64,000 bases of DNA, taken from positions 3,201,482 through 3,265,481 of the forward strand of contig NZ_JH636049.1 in the NCBI RefSeq assembly GCF_000258175.1, read 5' to 3'. This DNA is from Saccharomonospora xinjiangensis XJ-54. Lineage in GTDB: Bacteria; Actinomycetota; Actinomycetes; Mycobacteriales; Pseudonocardiaceae. How positions within the stretch are numbered: the first letter of the stretch is position 1; each line of letters opens with the position of its first letter. Both the position numbers and the translations under genes were made by a program. Positions 40,458 through 50,465 of the stretch are shown here, piece by piece. Under the pieces are notes generated by a model. The model was not told the origin of the DNA. It saw nothing but the letters and a program-made list of their open reading frames with translations, and did no database searches.

Positions 40458-41438
40458 ATGAGTGCAGCGAGCCCCGCCCCGAACGGCAAGCGTGTCCTGC
40501 TGGCCAAGCCTCGCGGCTACTGCGCCGGCGTGGACCGAGCGGTCGTCACGGTGGAGAAGGCCCTCGAGAAGTACGGTCCTCCCGTCTACGTCCGCAAGGA
40601 GATCGTGCACAACAAGCACGTCGTTGACACGTTGCGGCAGCGCGGCGTCATCTTCGTTGACGAGACATCCGAGGTGCCGGAGGGCGCGCTCGTGGTGTTC
40701 TCGGCGCACGGTGTGTCCCCTGCAGTGCACGCCGAGGCCGAGGAGCGCAACCTGCGCACCATCGACGCCACGTGCCCGTTGGTCACGAAGGTGCACAAGG
40801 AGGTCAATCGCTTCGCCCGCGACGACTACGACATCCTCCTCATCGGCCACGAGGGCCACGAGGAGGTCGAGGGAACCTCCGGTGAGGCACCCGAGCACGT
40901 CCAGCTTGTGGACACCCCGGAGGACGTCGATAAGGTCACCGTCCGCGACCCATCGAAGGTCGTGTGGCTGTCGCAGACGACCCTGAGCGTGGACGAGACC
41001 ATGGAACGCGTCAACCAGCTCAAGGAACGTTTCCCCGAGCTGGCAGACCCGCCGAGCGACGACATCTGTTATGCGACGTCCAACCGTCAGATCGCGGTCA
41101 AGGCCATGGCAGCCGAGTGCGATCTTGTGCTCGTGGTGGGCTCACGGAACTCGTCCAACTCGAAGCGGCTCGTCGAGGTGGCGCTTCAGGCTGGAGCCAA
41201 AGAAGCTCACCTGATCGACTATGCGCGTGAGGTTGACGAAGAGTGGCTGCGAGGAGCCGAGACGATCGGTGTCACCAGCGGAGCCTCAGTTCCCGACGTC
41301 CTCGTTCTCGAGCTGCTGGACTTCCTTGCCGAACGTGGCTGGTCGGATGTTCAGGAAGTCACCACGGCGAATGAGAAGATCTCGTTCGCGTTGCCGCGTG
41401 AGTTGCGCGACGAGAAGACCCGCAGCGGGGTCAGGTGA
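40458..41438 (+). CDS. ispH: 4-hydroxy-3-methylbut-2-enyl diphosphate reductase
   Basis: This 326-residue iron-sulphur enzyme makes IPP and DMAPP in the last step of the MEP pathway. The three cluster Cys are Cys22 in RGYCAGV, one in DATCPLV and one in [11 protein letters not shown]; the catalytic Glu motif GHxxHxE appears as [11 protein letters not shown]. The frame is open for 2 kb upstream, but ATG 40458 begins the conserved protein. TACCCT (40445-40450) ends 7 bases before it and no ribosome binding site is present, pointing to a leaderless mRNA. It supplies the cis-prenyltransferase encoded at 26.5 kb. Confidence 0.95.
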   Translation: MSAASPAPNGKRVLLAKPRGYCAGVDRAVVTVEKALEKYGPPVYVRKEIVHNKHVVDTLRQRGVIFVDETSEVPEGALVVFSAHGVSPAVHAEAEERNLRTIDATCPLVTKVHKEVNRFARDDYDILLIGHEGHEEVEGTSGEAPEHVQLVDTPEDVDKVTVRDPSKVVWLSQTTLSVDETMERVNQLKERFPELADPPSDDICYATSNRQIAVKAMAAECDLVLVVGSRNSSNSKRLVEVALQAGAKEAHLIDYAREVDEEWLRGAETIGVTSGASVPDVLVLELLDFLAERGWSDVQEVTTANEKISFALPRELRDEKTRSGVR

Positions 41439-41731
41439 CCTCGGAGCCCGGTGATCTGCTCGGCTTCGGACAACCAGCCGGTACGTCGCTGTGGAGGGTC
41501 GGCCACCTACGTTCTTAGTACGCGGCCGATCCTCGATCGCGAGACTCGGGCCGCCGCCTTCGCGCCAGGGTGGCGGCACGTGGTCCACCGCCCATTGTTC
41601 GAACGCCGTTGCGGCAGTTCCCTCTAGTCGTGTTTGACCAGTTCTGCGTGCTCCCCGTCATGGGGAGACTGTAGAAAAGCTGCCTCAAGCCCTCCGCGAC
41701 ATGAGGGGAGGACTGTCCGAGTCAGGACAGC

Positions 41732-42886
41732 TCAGGGCCTGTCCTCCTCCCACGGCCGTCGAGGCGGCGGGTTGACACCACGTGGGCGACCACCGCGTCG
41801 GCCCCCGGGCGGCTCGGACCGAGGTGTGTCTCGGCGCGGGCCGCCGCCGGACTGCCGCCCGCGAGGTGGTTGTTCGCTGCGCGGCGGTTCCTCTCCTCTC
41901 GACGAGGGCGGCACCCGCCTGCCCCGTCCCGCCGGTGGCTGCGGACGTCCCTCCCCACGTCGTTTGTCGAGTTGGTCGGGTGGAGGTGCGGGTCGCCGAC
42001 GCGGTGGCGGGGCGTCATCGCGCGGCGCGCGTGGCTGTCCGGTGTCCTGACGTGACCGTCGCGGCGGTGGTGCCGCAGGGCCACCCCTTGGACGGGCGCT
42101 CCGCTCGGGCGGCGGCGCCGCAGACTTGTCCTGCGGTTTCGGTGCTCCAGGCGCACGGCGCCCAGGTCGCGCTCCGTCCCGTGCGGCCGGCCGTGCCGGG
42201 TCCATGACCGGGCGTGTCCTGTCATCCTCCGCGCTCCCCTCATCGCTTGGCGCGGCGGTAGGCCCGGGTACGGCTTTGTGAGTCTCGTCCTTGCCCGGCT
42301 TGGCGCTCGCAGGTTTCGCCGTGTCATTGGCGTCCTTCTCGCGGCGGGTGCCGCTGGACGAAGACCTGCCTGCCTCGGTGTTGGCGGGCTTGGCGTTCCC
42401 TGCGTCGGTCGAGCGTCCGGGGGCGCGCTGCTTCACCATGCGCAGTGCTCCCACGAGCACGGTCGCCGCAGTGGTGCCTGCCATCATCGGGAAGCTGTTG
42501 ATGAGGGGTTTACCGATGGCCAATGCGTTGTCCAGCATGTCGCTGTCCTCAGGCAGACCCGATGCGGTGATCACGACGAGTGGAACGGCCAGCGCCATCG
42601 TGAGCGGTGGCTGCACCATCGGACCGAAAAGGCTCTTGCGCTGAACCGTGAGGACAGTCCCCACGGCTCCAAGCGCGTAACACACGTGGAAGACCACGGA
42701 CAGACTGTCCGTGACGACCTGATCTACAAAGGCGCCCATCAGCGCCAGCCCGAACGCCAGCAACGCGGCACCCCACCAGGGGATGCCCCGGCGGGAATTG
42801 AGCACAGAGCGTTCGTCCCACTGGAGCGCGGCCGCGTCCTTGTCGGCGCTTTTAGCGTTACTCCGTCGGTCACGAATGGCGGTCAC
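41732..42886 (-). CDS. DUF6542 membrane protein with Pro/Arg-rich tail
   Basis: The 384-residue protein has four hydrophobic segments in the first 150 residues (starting GIPWWGAALLAFGLALMGAF), followed by about 200 residues of low complexity, first Lys/Ala/Asp-rich and then very Pro/Arg/Gly-rich. It corresponds to Rv1111c by position between ispH and ychF. The tail is predicted disordered and strongly basic, so it may bind nucleic acid or envelope polymers, but that is a guess. GTG 42886 is used because the preceding in-frame residues lack coding character. Confidence 0.78.
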   Translation of the reverse strand: MTAIRDRRSNAKSADKDAAALQWDERSVLNSRRGIPWWGAALLAFGLALMGAFVDQVVTDSLSVVFHVCYALGAVGTVLTVQRKSLFGPMVQPPLTMALAVPLVVITASGLPEDSDMLDNALAIGKPLINSFPMMAGTTAATVLVGALRMVKQRAPGRSTDAGNAKPANTEAGRSSSSGTRREKDANDTAKPASAKPGKDETHKAVPGPTAAPSDEGSAEDDRTRPVMDPARPAARDGARPGRRAPGAPKPQDKSAAPPPERSARPRGGPAAPPPRRSRQDTGQPRAPRDDAPPPRRRPAPPPDQLDKRRGEGRPQPPAGRGRRVPPSSRGEEPPRSEQPPRGRQSGGGPRRDTPRSEPPGGRRGGRPRGVNPPPRRPWEEDRP

Positions 42887-43070
42887 GAGGCAACACCGTA
42901 TCCCTTGCGTCGGCAAAACCGGTGACCCGCCGGTAGGAGGTACGCGCGAAGCGCCGTCAAGAGTGACGCCCTGGGGCAACTGAGACGAATCTCCCGCTCA
43001 CTCGGAGCAGTGACTGTGACGGGGGGCACGAGCGCCATGGTCGGTAACAATAGCCTCGGTTCACCGGTGC

Positions 43071-43988
43071 TCATGTCGCGGACAGCTCGTCGGTTCGGCG
43101 GACCTCCGGCACAGGAGACGGGCTTGCCGCCGCGTCGGAGAGCGGCGCGACCTGTGCACGGAAGCTGTCGAGTGCCTCCACCTCACGGCGGCGTGCCGAC
43201 AGGAAACGCTGCAGGTGCGTGCTCGACAGGTTCAGCGCCTCCACCGCGTTGCCTGCTGCCCTGTGCGCAGCCTCCGCCTGCGCCCGGACCTTTTCGACGT
43301 CGTCGGCGAGTGTGCGCTCCGTCGCCGCGAACAGCGCTGCGGAGGCGACAACGGCGAAGCCCGTCGGTCCACAGAGGAAGACCCGGCGGTCCAGCAGCCA
43401 TCGGAACAGTTCCGGGTCGGTGTCCAGCGCCGCTACCACGGCCGCGTCGGACGGCACGAACATCACGGTGCCGTAGATGGCGTCGGCCCAGCGTTGATAG
43501 TTCTTGCCCGCCAACTCGGCCGCGCGGGACCGCAGGTTACGCACGTGAACGCGGAGCGCGTCCAGTCGCTCGTCGGGATCGTCGGTCTCCACTGCTTCGG
43601 CCCAGCAAGCGAGGCTGGCCTTGGCATCGACGGGAACCGTCCGCCCGCCGCCGACGGTGAGCAGGAGATCGGGTTTGGCGGCGCCGCCACCTGCCACGTC
43701 GGTCTGCACCGTGAAGTGCAGCCCTTCCCGCAGTCCGAGTGCTCTCGCTGTCTCGATCAGTACCTGCTCTCCGAGTTCACCACGTCCGCTGATGGACGCG
43801 AAGGCGACCTCGTATCGGCGGAGTGCGGCTTGCTGCGCATCCACTTTGGCGCGTTCGGTTTCGACCTGGCGCGCGGCTCTGTCGGCTCTGTGCATGCCGT
43901 CCTGGTACAGGCGCCAGAGCATGGCCACCGCTGCTGCCAGCAGTAGCGCGACCACGATGGCGGCAGTGGTCAGAATCGTCGAGCCCAC
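43071..43988 (-). CDS. rmuC: DNA recombination protein RmuC
   Basis: The 305-residue RmuC-family protein has an N-terminal membrane anchor (STILTTAAIVVALLLAAAVAML), a coiled coil (about residues 35-70) and the RmuC nuclease-like domain with GRGELGEQVL, PDLLLTVGG and VPVDAKASL (candidate catalytic Asp-x-Lys). It is thought to limit inversions and rearrangements between short repeats. GTG 43988 puts the anchor at the N-terminus; ATG 44087 in the same frame is an alternative that adds 33 residues. It sits upstream of the divergent sbcD-sbcC pair. Confidence 0.85.
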   Translation of the reverse strand: MGSTILTTAAIVVALLLAAAVAMLWRLYQDGMHRADRAARQVETERAKVDAQQAALRRYEVAFASISGRGELGEQVLIETARALGLREGLHFTVQTDVAGGGAAKPDLLLTVGGGRTVPVDAKASLACWAEAVETDDPDERLDALRVHVRNLRSRAAELAGKNYQRWADAIYGTVMFVPSDAAVVAALDTDPELFRWLLDRRVFLCGPTGFAVVASAALFAATERTLADDVEKVRAQAEAAHRAAGNAVEALNLSSTHLQRFLSARRREVEALDSFRAQVAPLSDAAASPSPVPEVRRTDELSAT

Positions 43989-44203
43989 CGTGTTGTCCGT
44001 CCTTCCCCCATTTGACGTGGCGGCGGCCGGCATCGCGTGACTTCGCGGAACCGCCGGACCGGGCATCCATGCCGTCGTGTCGTTCACTCATCATGGCGGA
44101 AAGTTCCCGGGGAATCAGCGCTCGCGCCATTCGAACACACGTTCGAGTGAAGTGCCGGGGGGTGGTGCGGACAAACGTCGCCCGAGACGCTTAGCTTGTC
44201 GGC

Positions 44204-45367
44204 GTGCGACTGCTCCATACCTCCGACTGGCACGTGGGCCGGACCTTCCACGGCGCCGACCTGCTGGCCGACCAGGACACCGTGTTGAGGCACCTCGCCG
44301 AGGTCGTCGAACGGTTGTCCGTCGATGTGGTCCTCGTGGCGGGCGACGTTTACGACCGTGCCGTGCCTTCGGCGGAGGCCGTCCGTGTCGCGACGGCTGC
44401 TCTGCGTGGGCTCCGTGAAGCGGGAGCCCAGCTGGTGATCACGCCGGGCAATCACGACTCGGCCGCGAGACTGGGTGCCTTCGCTGATTTTGCCGAGGCA
44501 GGTGGTCTGCACCTCCGTACGACCATCGACTCCATCGATCGGCCCGTCCTGCTCGAGGATGAACACGGTCCCGTGGCACTGTACGGAATCCCTTACCTGG
44601 AGCCGGATCCCGCACGGATCGCGCTCGGGGTACCTGAGGCGCGAGGGCACACGGGTGTGCTCACCGAGGCGATGCGGCGAGTGAAGGCGGATCTGGCCAC
44701 GCGAGGCTCCGGAGTCCGTTCTGTGGTCTTGGCACACGCCTTCGTCACCGGTGGCGTCGGTAGTGAATCCGAACGCACCATCGCGGTAGGGGGCGTCGAG
44801 CAGGTCCCCGGTTCGGTGTTCGATGGCGTCGACTACGTCGCGCTCGGTCATCTCCACGGTCCCCAACGGCTGGCCGACCACCTGCGCTATTCAGGAAGCC
44901 CGCTCGCGTACTCCTTCTCCGAGGCGGCGCGTAAGTCGGTGTGGATCGTGGACCTCGACGAACAAGGTCTCGCCGAGGTCGATCGCGTCGAGTTGCCGGT
45001 GCCGAGGCGGCTCGCCACGGTGCGGGGGCGGCTGGACGACCTGCTGGAGGACCCAGCGCACGATGACCTGCGTGAGTGTTATCTCTCGGCCACACTCACC
45101 GATCCGGTGCGCCCCGTGGACGGCATGCGACGGTTGCGCGCCCGATTTCCCCACGCGGTGCACCTCGACTGGGAACCGGAGGGAGGAGCAGGCGGAGAGT
45201 TGCGCTACTCCGAAGCGGTCAAGGGGCGGACGGATCTCGAGATTGCGGAGAACTTCCTCGCCGACTGTAGAGGGGCCGGCCCCGGAGAGCGCGAGCGACG
45301 GTTGCTGGTGGCGGCTCTGGAGTCGGCGGGAAGGGCGAATGCAGGTCTCGGGGAGGCCGTCCGATGA
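44204..45367 (+). CDS. sbcD: Nuclease SbcCD subunit D (Mre11-like)
   Basis: This 387-residue metallophosphoesterase is the nuclease half of SbcCD, which opens hairpins and trims protein-blocked DNA ends. Motifs are HTSDWHVG, GDVYDRAVPS, TPGNHDSAAR, LAHAFVTGG and GHLHGPQ, and all phosphoesterase ligands are present. It starts at GTG 44204; TAGCTT (44192-44197) ends 6 bases upstream without a ribosome binding site. The stop overlaps sbcC by four bases. Confidence 0.95.
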   Translation: MRLLHTSDWHVGRTFHGADLLADQDTVLRHLAEVVERLSVDVVLVAGDVYDRAVPSAEAVRVATAALRGLREAGAQLVITPGNHDSAARLGAFADFAEAGGLHLRTTIDSIDRPVLLEDEHGPVALYGIPYLEPDPARIALGVPEARGHTGVLTEAMRRVKADLATRGSGVRSVVLAHAFVTGGVGSESERTIAVGGVEQVPGSVFDGVDYVALGHLHGPQRLADHLRYSGSPLAYSFSEAARKSVWIVDLDEQGLAEVDRVELPVPRRLATVRGRLDDLLEDPAHDDLRECYLSATLTDPVRPVDGMRRLRARFPHAVHLDWEPEGGAGGELRYSEAVKGRTDLEIAENFLADCRGAGPGERERRLLVAALESAGRANAGLGEAVR

Positions 45368-48330
45368 GGTTGCATCGCTTGGAGGTGTGCGCTTTCGGGC
45401 CGTACGCCACGCGGCAGACGGTTGACTTCGATGCCCTCGGCGCCGACGGGCTGTTCCTACTGCACGGCGACACGGGCGCGGGGAAGACCACCTTGCTCGA
45501 CGCGGTGGCGTTCGCGCTGTTCGGCACGGTTCCCGGAGCACGGGCAGACGCGAAGCGGCTCCGGTGCGATCTCGCCGAGGCCGACCTGCCTACCGAGGTG
45601 GTTCTCGATCTGACAGTGCAGGGACACCGATTGCGGGTCGCCCGAAGCCCTGAATACGAGCGGCCCAAACGTCGCGGCTCCGGGTACACCAGGCAACCGG
45701 CGAAGGCCTCGTTGACCTGGCTCACCCCTCCGCCAGACGGCGGTAGGACCGAAGCGGTCACGCGTAGCGACGAGGTCGCGAGGGTGGTGGAGCGACTGCT
45801 CGGTATGAACGCCCAGCAGTTCTTCCAGGTTGTTCTGTTGCCGCAAGGTGACTTCGCGAAGTTCCTTCGTTCCGACACCAAGGAGCGGGCCGAGCTGCTG
45901 GAACGGCTCTTCGGGACAGAGCGATTCGCCGCTGTCGAAGACTGGTTCAGGGAGAGCCGGAGGAAGCGCCACGCAGAGCTGGACCGGCGGCGTGCGCGCG
46001 TGCGTGAATGGGTGGCACGGTTGGCGCAGGCTGCGGGTGCCGAGGTGCCGGAGCAGGCCGATCGAGCCTGGGCGGCCGGATTGTCCGCTCGGGCTCGTGC
46101 CGAGGTCAAGACGGCAAGGGCGGAGGAGATTGCCGCTCGTGCCGCTTGGGAGGAGGCCCGAGAGCGGCTCCACGGCCACAGGACGTCAGCCGAGCGCATC
46201 CGCCGTGTCAGGGCGGCCCACGAGCGGCTTGGCGAATTGAAGTGCACCGCACCGGAACGCTCCGGGTGGGTCTCCGAGGCTGAGGCGGCGCGGCGAGCGG
46301 CCACGGTGGCCGAACGAGCTACCGAGGTGAGCTCGGGGGAAGCTCACCACGATCAGGTGGTCGGTCAGGAGTCGGTGGCGGCAGCGATGTGTCGCGAGCT
46401 GGGCTTCGCCGATGTCGGTCTGGATGTCGAGGAGCTACGGGAGCGTGCGGGCGAGCTCCGGGAAGAAGCAGGTGGGCTCACAAGCCTTGTCGAACTGGCG
46501 CAACGGCAGCAGGCGGACCGGCGTCGCATCGAGATTCTGGACGAGGCTGTGGCCTACGACGAGGAACGCATCGCCGTCGTCCAGTCCAAACTGGACGGTT
46601 TGCCCGAGCAGGTGAGCGAACTGACCCGGCAGCGCGAACTGGCGGTGGATGCCGTGGCACGACTTGGAGGAATCAGAGCGAGGGAGGACGAACTCACGGC
46701 GCTTCTCGACGATGTCGAGTCGCTTCCGGAACTCGACGGTGCCGTGGCCGCCGCTCGTGAAGCCGAGATCGCTGCGGTGGCAGCTCACAACGAGGCCCGG
46801 AGCGCTCTGCTCGACATCCGCGAACGCCGCCTGGCAGGCATGGCGGCCGAATTGGCGGGCGAACTGGCCGACGGGGCGGCCTGCCCGGTGTGTGGTTCGG
46901 AGAGCCATCCCGCGCCGGCGATTCCCACGGCCGACGCGGTGAGCGAGGAAGCCGAGCGCTCTGCTGCCGAGCACGAGGTGACAGCGAACCGCCGGCGAGA
47001 GAAGGCGCGAGTCGCCAGGTTCGAGGCGGAACACCGTAGGGACGCGACGGCCCAGCGAGTGGCAGGACGCAGTTCTGCCGAACTGACTGCCGAGTTGGCC
47101 GACGTGCGGGCCGAGCGGGTGAAGCTGGCTGACCGTGCTGCGCGGTCGGAGGCGTTGGCGGCCGCCGTTCGAGCCGCGAAGGAGGAAGAACAGCGTCTGC
47201 ATTCAGAGCGGGCCGCCCACGAGCGATCGCTGAGCGAGAGCCGTGCGGAGCGCGCTGTTTTGATCGAGGCTGTTGAGGAGCGTGCACGGGCGCTCGACGA
47301 CGCACGCGGCGAGTTCCCCGACGTTCCGGCCAGAAAAGATCACCTGTTGGCGCTGGGGGCTGCTCTGGAGCGACTCGCCGATGCCCGTATGGCGGTCGTC
47401 GTAGCCCGGCGGCAACGCGATGAACGGCGCCGTTCGGTATCCGAGGCTGCGATTCGAGCCGGATTCGCCACGGTGGACGACGCCTTGGCCGCGGTGCGGC
47501 CGCCCGAACGTATTGCCGAACTGGACGCCTTGATCAGGGAGGCGGCGGACGCGGAGGCAGCAGCGGCCGGTGTACTCGCCGAACCTGAGCTCGCGGGCGT
47601 GTCACCTGATGACGAGGTTGACCTCACGTCGGCGGAGGAGGCCGAACGAGAGGCGCGGGCACGTGCTGAGACAGCGGTGGCGGCGGTGCGTTCCTGCGAG
47701 CGTACCGCCGCTGACGTCGCCGCACTGGTGAGTGAGTTCGAAACGGCGCTCGACGATCTCGCTCCGGCTGAGGAGGAGTTCGCCGAGCTCGACGCACTCA
47801 CCAATGTCCTGGGTGGGCAGGGACAAAACGCGCGCCGCATGTCGTTGCGTTCGTACGTCCTCGCGGCGCGGCTGGAGGAGGTCGCCGTGGCAGCCACATC
47901 TCGCTTGCGGTCGATGAGCCAGGGACGCTACTCGTTCGTGCACTCCGATCAGGAGAGCAAACTCCGGGTCAAGGGCGGACACGGTCTCGGTCTTGACGTG
48001 CTCGACGACTACTCCGGCGTGATCCGATCGTCCAAGACTCTGTCCGGTGGTGAATCGTTCATCGCTTCACTCGCCCTCGCCCTCGGCCTCGCCGACGTGG
48101 TCGCTGCCGAAACCGGTGGTGCGCTGCTCGACACCCTGTTCGTTGACGAGGGATTCGGGACGCTGGATGGCGAAACGCTCGACGTGGTGATGGGCGTACT
48201 TGACGAGTTGCGCGCCGGCGGCCGTGTCGTGGGATTGGTCTCGCATGTGGAGGAGCTCAGGCAGCGCATCCCCACCAGGCTCAGGGTCCGCAAATCCCGC
48301 ACGGGATCAGTTCTCGTGGTAGGTGGGTGA
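45364..48330 (+). CDS. sbcC: Nuclease SbcCD subunit C (Rad50-like ATPase)
   Basis: The 988-residue SMC-type ATPase has Walker A GDTGAGKTTLLDAV in the first 45 residues and the SbcC motif QGDFAKFLRS near 160. Two long coiled coils surround a zinc hook CPVC at 507-510. C-terminal signature TLSGGESFIASLALALGLAD and Walker B DTLFVDEGFGTLD follow. With SbcD it processes DNA ends and palindromes. It overlaps sbcD in ATGA, and its last 24 bases overlap the 3' end of the convergent ogt gene. Confidence 0.95.
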   Translation: MRLHRLEVCAFGPYATRQTVDFDALGADGLFLLHGDTGAGKTTLLDAVAFALFGTVPGARADAKRLRCDLAEADLPTEVVLDLTVQGHRLRVARSPEYERPKRRGSGYTRQPAKASLTWLTPPPDGGRTEAVTRSDEVARVVERLLGMNAQQFFQVVLLPQGDFAKFLRSDTKERAELLERLFGTERFAAVEDWFRESRRKRHAELDRRRARVREWVARLAQAAGAEVPEQADRAWAAGLSARARAEVKTARAEEIAARAAWEEARERLHGHRTSAERIRRVRAAHERLGELKCTAPERSGWVSEAEAARRAATVAERATEVSSGEAHHDQVVGQESVAAAMCRELGFADVGLDVEELRERAGELREEAGGLTSLVELAQRQQADRRRIEILDEAVAYDEERIAVVQSKLDGLPEQVSELTRQRELAVDAVARLGGIRAREDELTALLDDVESLPELDGAVAAAREAEIAAVAAHNEARSALLDIRERRLAGMAAELAGELADGAACPVCGSESHPAPAIPTADAVSEEAERSAAEHEVTANRRREKARVARFEAEHRRDATAQRVAGRSSAELTAELADVRAERVKLADRAARSEALAAAVRAAKEEEQRLHSERAAHERSLSESRAERAVLIEAVEERARALDDARGEFPDVPARKDHLLALGAALERLADARMAVVVARRQRDERRRSVSEAAIRAGFATVDDALAAVRPPERIAELDALIREAADAEAAAAGVLAEPELAGVSPDDEVDLTSAEEAEREARARAETAVAAVRSCERTAADVAALVSEFETALDDLAPAEEEFAELDALTNVLGGQGQNARRMSLRSYVLAARLEEVAVAATSRLRSMSQGRYSFVHSDQESKLRVKGGHGLGLDVLDDYSGVIRSSKTLSGGESFIASLALALGLADVVAAETGGALLDTLFVDEGFGTLDGETLDVVMGVLDELRAGGRVVGLVSHVEELRQRIPTRLRVRKSRTGSVLVVGG

Positions 48331-48819
48331 TTCGTGGTCGAGCAGCCAGCGTTTCACATCGAGGCCCCAGCGGAAGCCTCCGAGCGCGCCGCCGATGCGC
48401 AGCACCCGGTGGCACGGCACGAACAGTGCTGCGGCGTTTCGCGCACACGCCGCAGCAGCGGCGCGAATGGCGGCAGGGCGCCCGGACAGGGCCGCGAACT
48501 CGGAGTACGTCACAGGCTTTCCTGCGGGCACGGTCCGCAGTACGTCCCACGCGTGGCTAAGGAAGGGGCCCGATTGCTGGCGAACCGCTATCTCGTCCAC
48601 GGCGTGGAGTTCGCCGTCGTGGTAGCGGTGCACGGCCTTCGTGACGGCTCCCAGATCCGCGCGATGCCGCAGCGCGCTCGGACGAAGAGCGGGGGCCACG
48701 ACACTGGTCAGTTGGGTGACATCATCGGTCCAGCCGGACGCCAGAACGGCGTCGTCAGTGTCGATCACCGAAGTGAAGGCACCGATGGGTGTGTCCTGTG
48801 TGGACCAGTAGGCGATCAC
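48307..48819 (-). CDS. ogt: Methylated-DNA-protein cysteine methyltransferase
   Basis: The 170-residue suicide enzyme removes methyl groups from O6-methylguanine. The acceptor is Cys136 in PCHRVL, with the helix-turn-helix and VTYSEFAALSGRPAAIRAAAAACARN before it. It begins four bases inside the end of the ada-alkA fusion gene, so the two are one adaptive-response operon. The same fused pair occurs in M. tuberculosis (alkA-ogt). Confidence 0.94.
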   Translation of the reverse strand: MIAYWSTQDTPIGAFTSVIDTDDAVLASGWTDDVTQLTSVVAPALRPSALRHRADLGAVTKAVHRYHDGELHAVDEIAVRQQSGPFLSHAWDVLRTVPAGKPVTYSEFAALSGRPAAIRAAAAACARNAAALFVPCHRVLRIGGALGGFRWGLDVKRWLLDHESPTYHEN

Positions 48820-50357
48820 GGTGTGTCCTTTCGCGTCCGTGCTCGGGGTGGGGTTGTGCTCGCGCGCCAGAGGTACATGCCCGCGTACGATCGCCAGGGC
48901 CTCCAGCGGCGGGCGTGGTCGGCCAGCCTGCGGGGGCTGATACCGATAGCCTCGGCACCGCGCAGCAGCGCGCGGTCGGTGTCGAGTAGAAGGTCTGTGC
49001 GGCCGAGTAGCCGCATGAGCACGTAGTCGGCCGTCCAGGGGCCGATGCCCGGCATAGCGAGCAGGTCGTGCCGCAGTTCGTCGGCGTCGCGACCGACGTG
49101 GACGTCGAGCTCTCCGGAAGCCAGCGCGGCGGCGACCTCCCGGATTGCCGCGATGCGCCGTTGCGGGCCGTTGAGGATCTCTCCTGCGTGTTCGGCCACG
49201 ACGTCCGGGGCTGGGAACAGTTGTGTGGGGTCGCCGCCCGAGGCGATCGTCACCGGTTCACCGAGTTCTGCTGTGAGGCGAGCGGCTGCCGTGCGCGCTG
49301 CTGCCACCGACACCTGCTGCCCGAGCATCGCTCGCAACACGAGTTCCGCCCCGTCCACTGCTCCCGGCACACGAATACCTGGTGCGGCACCGACCATGGG
49401 AGCCAGCATCGGGTCGGCTGAGAGGCAGTCGAGTACGGCCTGCGGGTCGGCATTGAGGTCCCACAGCCTGCGCACGCGAGCCACCGCGCTGGAAAGGTCG
49501 CGCACGTCGGTGAGCCGCACGAGGCATTCGACGTGTGTCGTGCGGGTGGTCACCCTGACGACACCGGGACCGTGTGGCAGGCGCAGTGTCCGGCGGTAGT
49601 CCCCGTCCACGACTTCCACACCGGGGATCGCGCGCGCCGCGAGGAAGCCGAGAATGCCCTCGGCGTCGAACGGTTGCCGGAAAGGCAGCCGCAGGCACAG
49701 CCGGACCCCGGTGGACGGAGCCGTGTTGGTCGCAGGGTGCTTGCGGTGCCCACGCCGGGCCGCGGCGGTGCGCAGTTCGGACGGGGTTCTGGCGAACACC
49801 TCTCGGATGGTGTCGTTGAACTGCCGCACACTCGCGAAGCCTGCCGCGAACGCGATGTCGGTGATCGGAAGGTCCGACATCTCGATCAGCACCCTGGCGG
49901 AGTGGGCGCGGTGAGCGCGGGCGAGCGCGAGCGGTCCGGCGCCCAATTCGGCGCTGAGCACGCGGCCCAGTTGCCGTTCCGAGTAGCCGAGCCTGCGCGA
50001 CAGTCCCGGCACCCCTTCCCGCTCCACCGTCCCCTCGGCGATGAGGCGCATGGCGCGTGCGGCCAGGTCGGCTCGCACATCCCATTCGGGAGAACCGGGG
50101 ACAGCGTCAGGCAGGCAGCGCCTGCACGCACGGTAACCGCGTGACTGTGCCGCGGCGGAGGTGGGGTAGAACTCGACGTTCTGTGGCTTCGGTGTCATGG
50201 CGGGGCACGAAGGCCTGCAGTAGATCCGGGTGGTGCGGACGGCAACCACGAACTGGCCGTCGAACCGCGCGTCGCGCGAGCTGACGGCCCGGTAGCAGCG
50301 TTCCGCGTCGCGCCAGAGCCCTGCGCAGGTGGGCGGCGCTTCCAACACCTGAGTCAT
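48816..50357 (-). CDS. alkA: Ada-type regulator fused to DNA-3-methyladenine glycosylase AlkA
   Basis: The 513-residue fusion has three parts. Residues 10-85 are the Ada zinc domain, with Cys47, Cys51, Cys78 and Cys81 as methyl-phosphotriester sensor. Residues about 90-185 are an AraC helix-turn-helix. From 210 on is AlkA, with an N-terminal domain and HhH-GPD motif LLAMPGIGPWTADY followed by the catalytic Asp in LLLDTDRALL. It should sense alkylated backbone, activate its own operon and excise alkylated bases. ATG 50357 starts the conserved part; the frame is open much further upstream. ogt follows directly. Confidence 0.94.
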   Translation of the reverse strand: MTQVLEAPPTCAGLWRDAERCYRAVSSRDARFDGQFVVAVRTTRIYCRPSCPAMTPKPQNVEFYPTSAAAQSRGYRACRRCLPDAVPGSPEWDVRADLAARAMRLIAEGTVEREGVPGLSRRLGYSERQLGRVLSAELGAGPLALARAHRAHSARVLIEMSDLPITDIAFAAGFASVRQFNDTIREVFARTPSELRTAAARRGHRKHPATNTAPSTGVRLCLRLPFRQPFDAEGILGFLAARAIPGVEVVDGDYRRTLRLPHGPGVVRVTTRTTHVECLVRLTDVRDLSSAVARVRRLWDLNADPQAVLDCLSADPMLAPMVGAAPGIRVPGAVDGAELVLRAMLGQQVSVAAARTAAARLTAELGEPVTIASGGDPTQLFPAPDVVAEHAGEILNGPQRRIAAIREVAAALASGELDVHVGRDADELRHDLLAMPGIGPWTADYVLMRLLGRTDLLLDTDRALLRGAEAIGISPRRLADHARRWRPWRSYAGMYLWRASTTPPRARTRKDTP

Positions 50358-50465
50358 GCTGCGATCGTGCCACCGATCCGACAGGGGGACTGGCGGAAAT
50401 CGGACACGACCACCGTGCGCACTCGCCGAGGTGCGAGTGTGGGATCGCGTGCCTACGGTCGGTGC

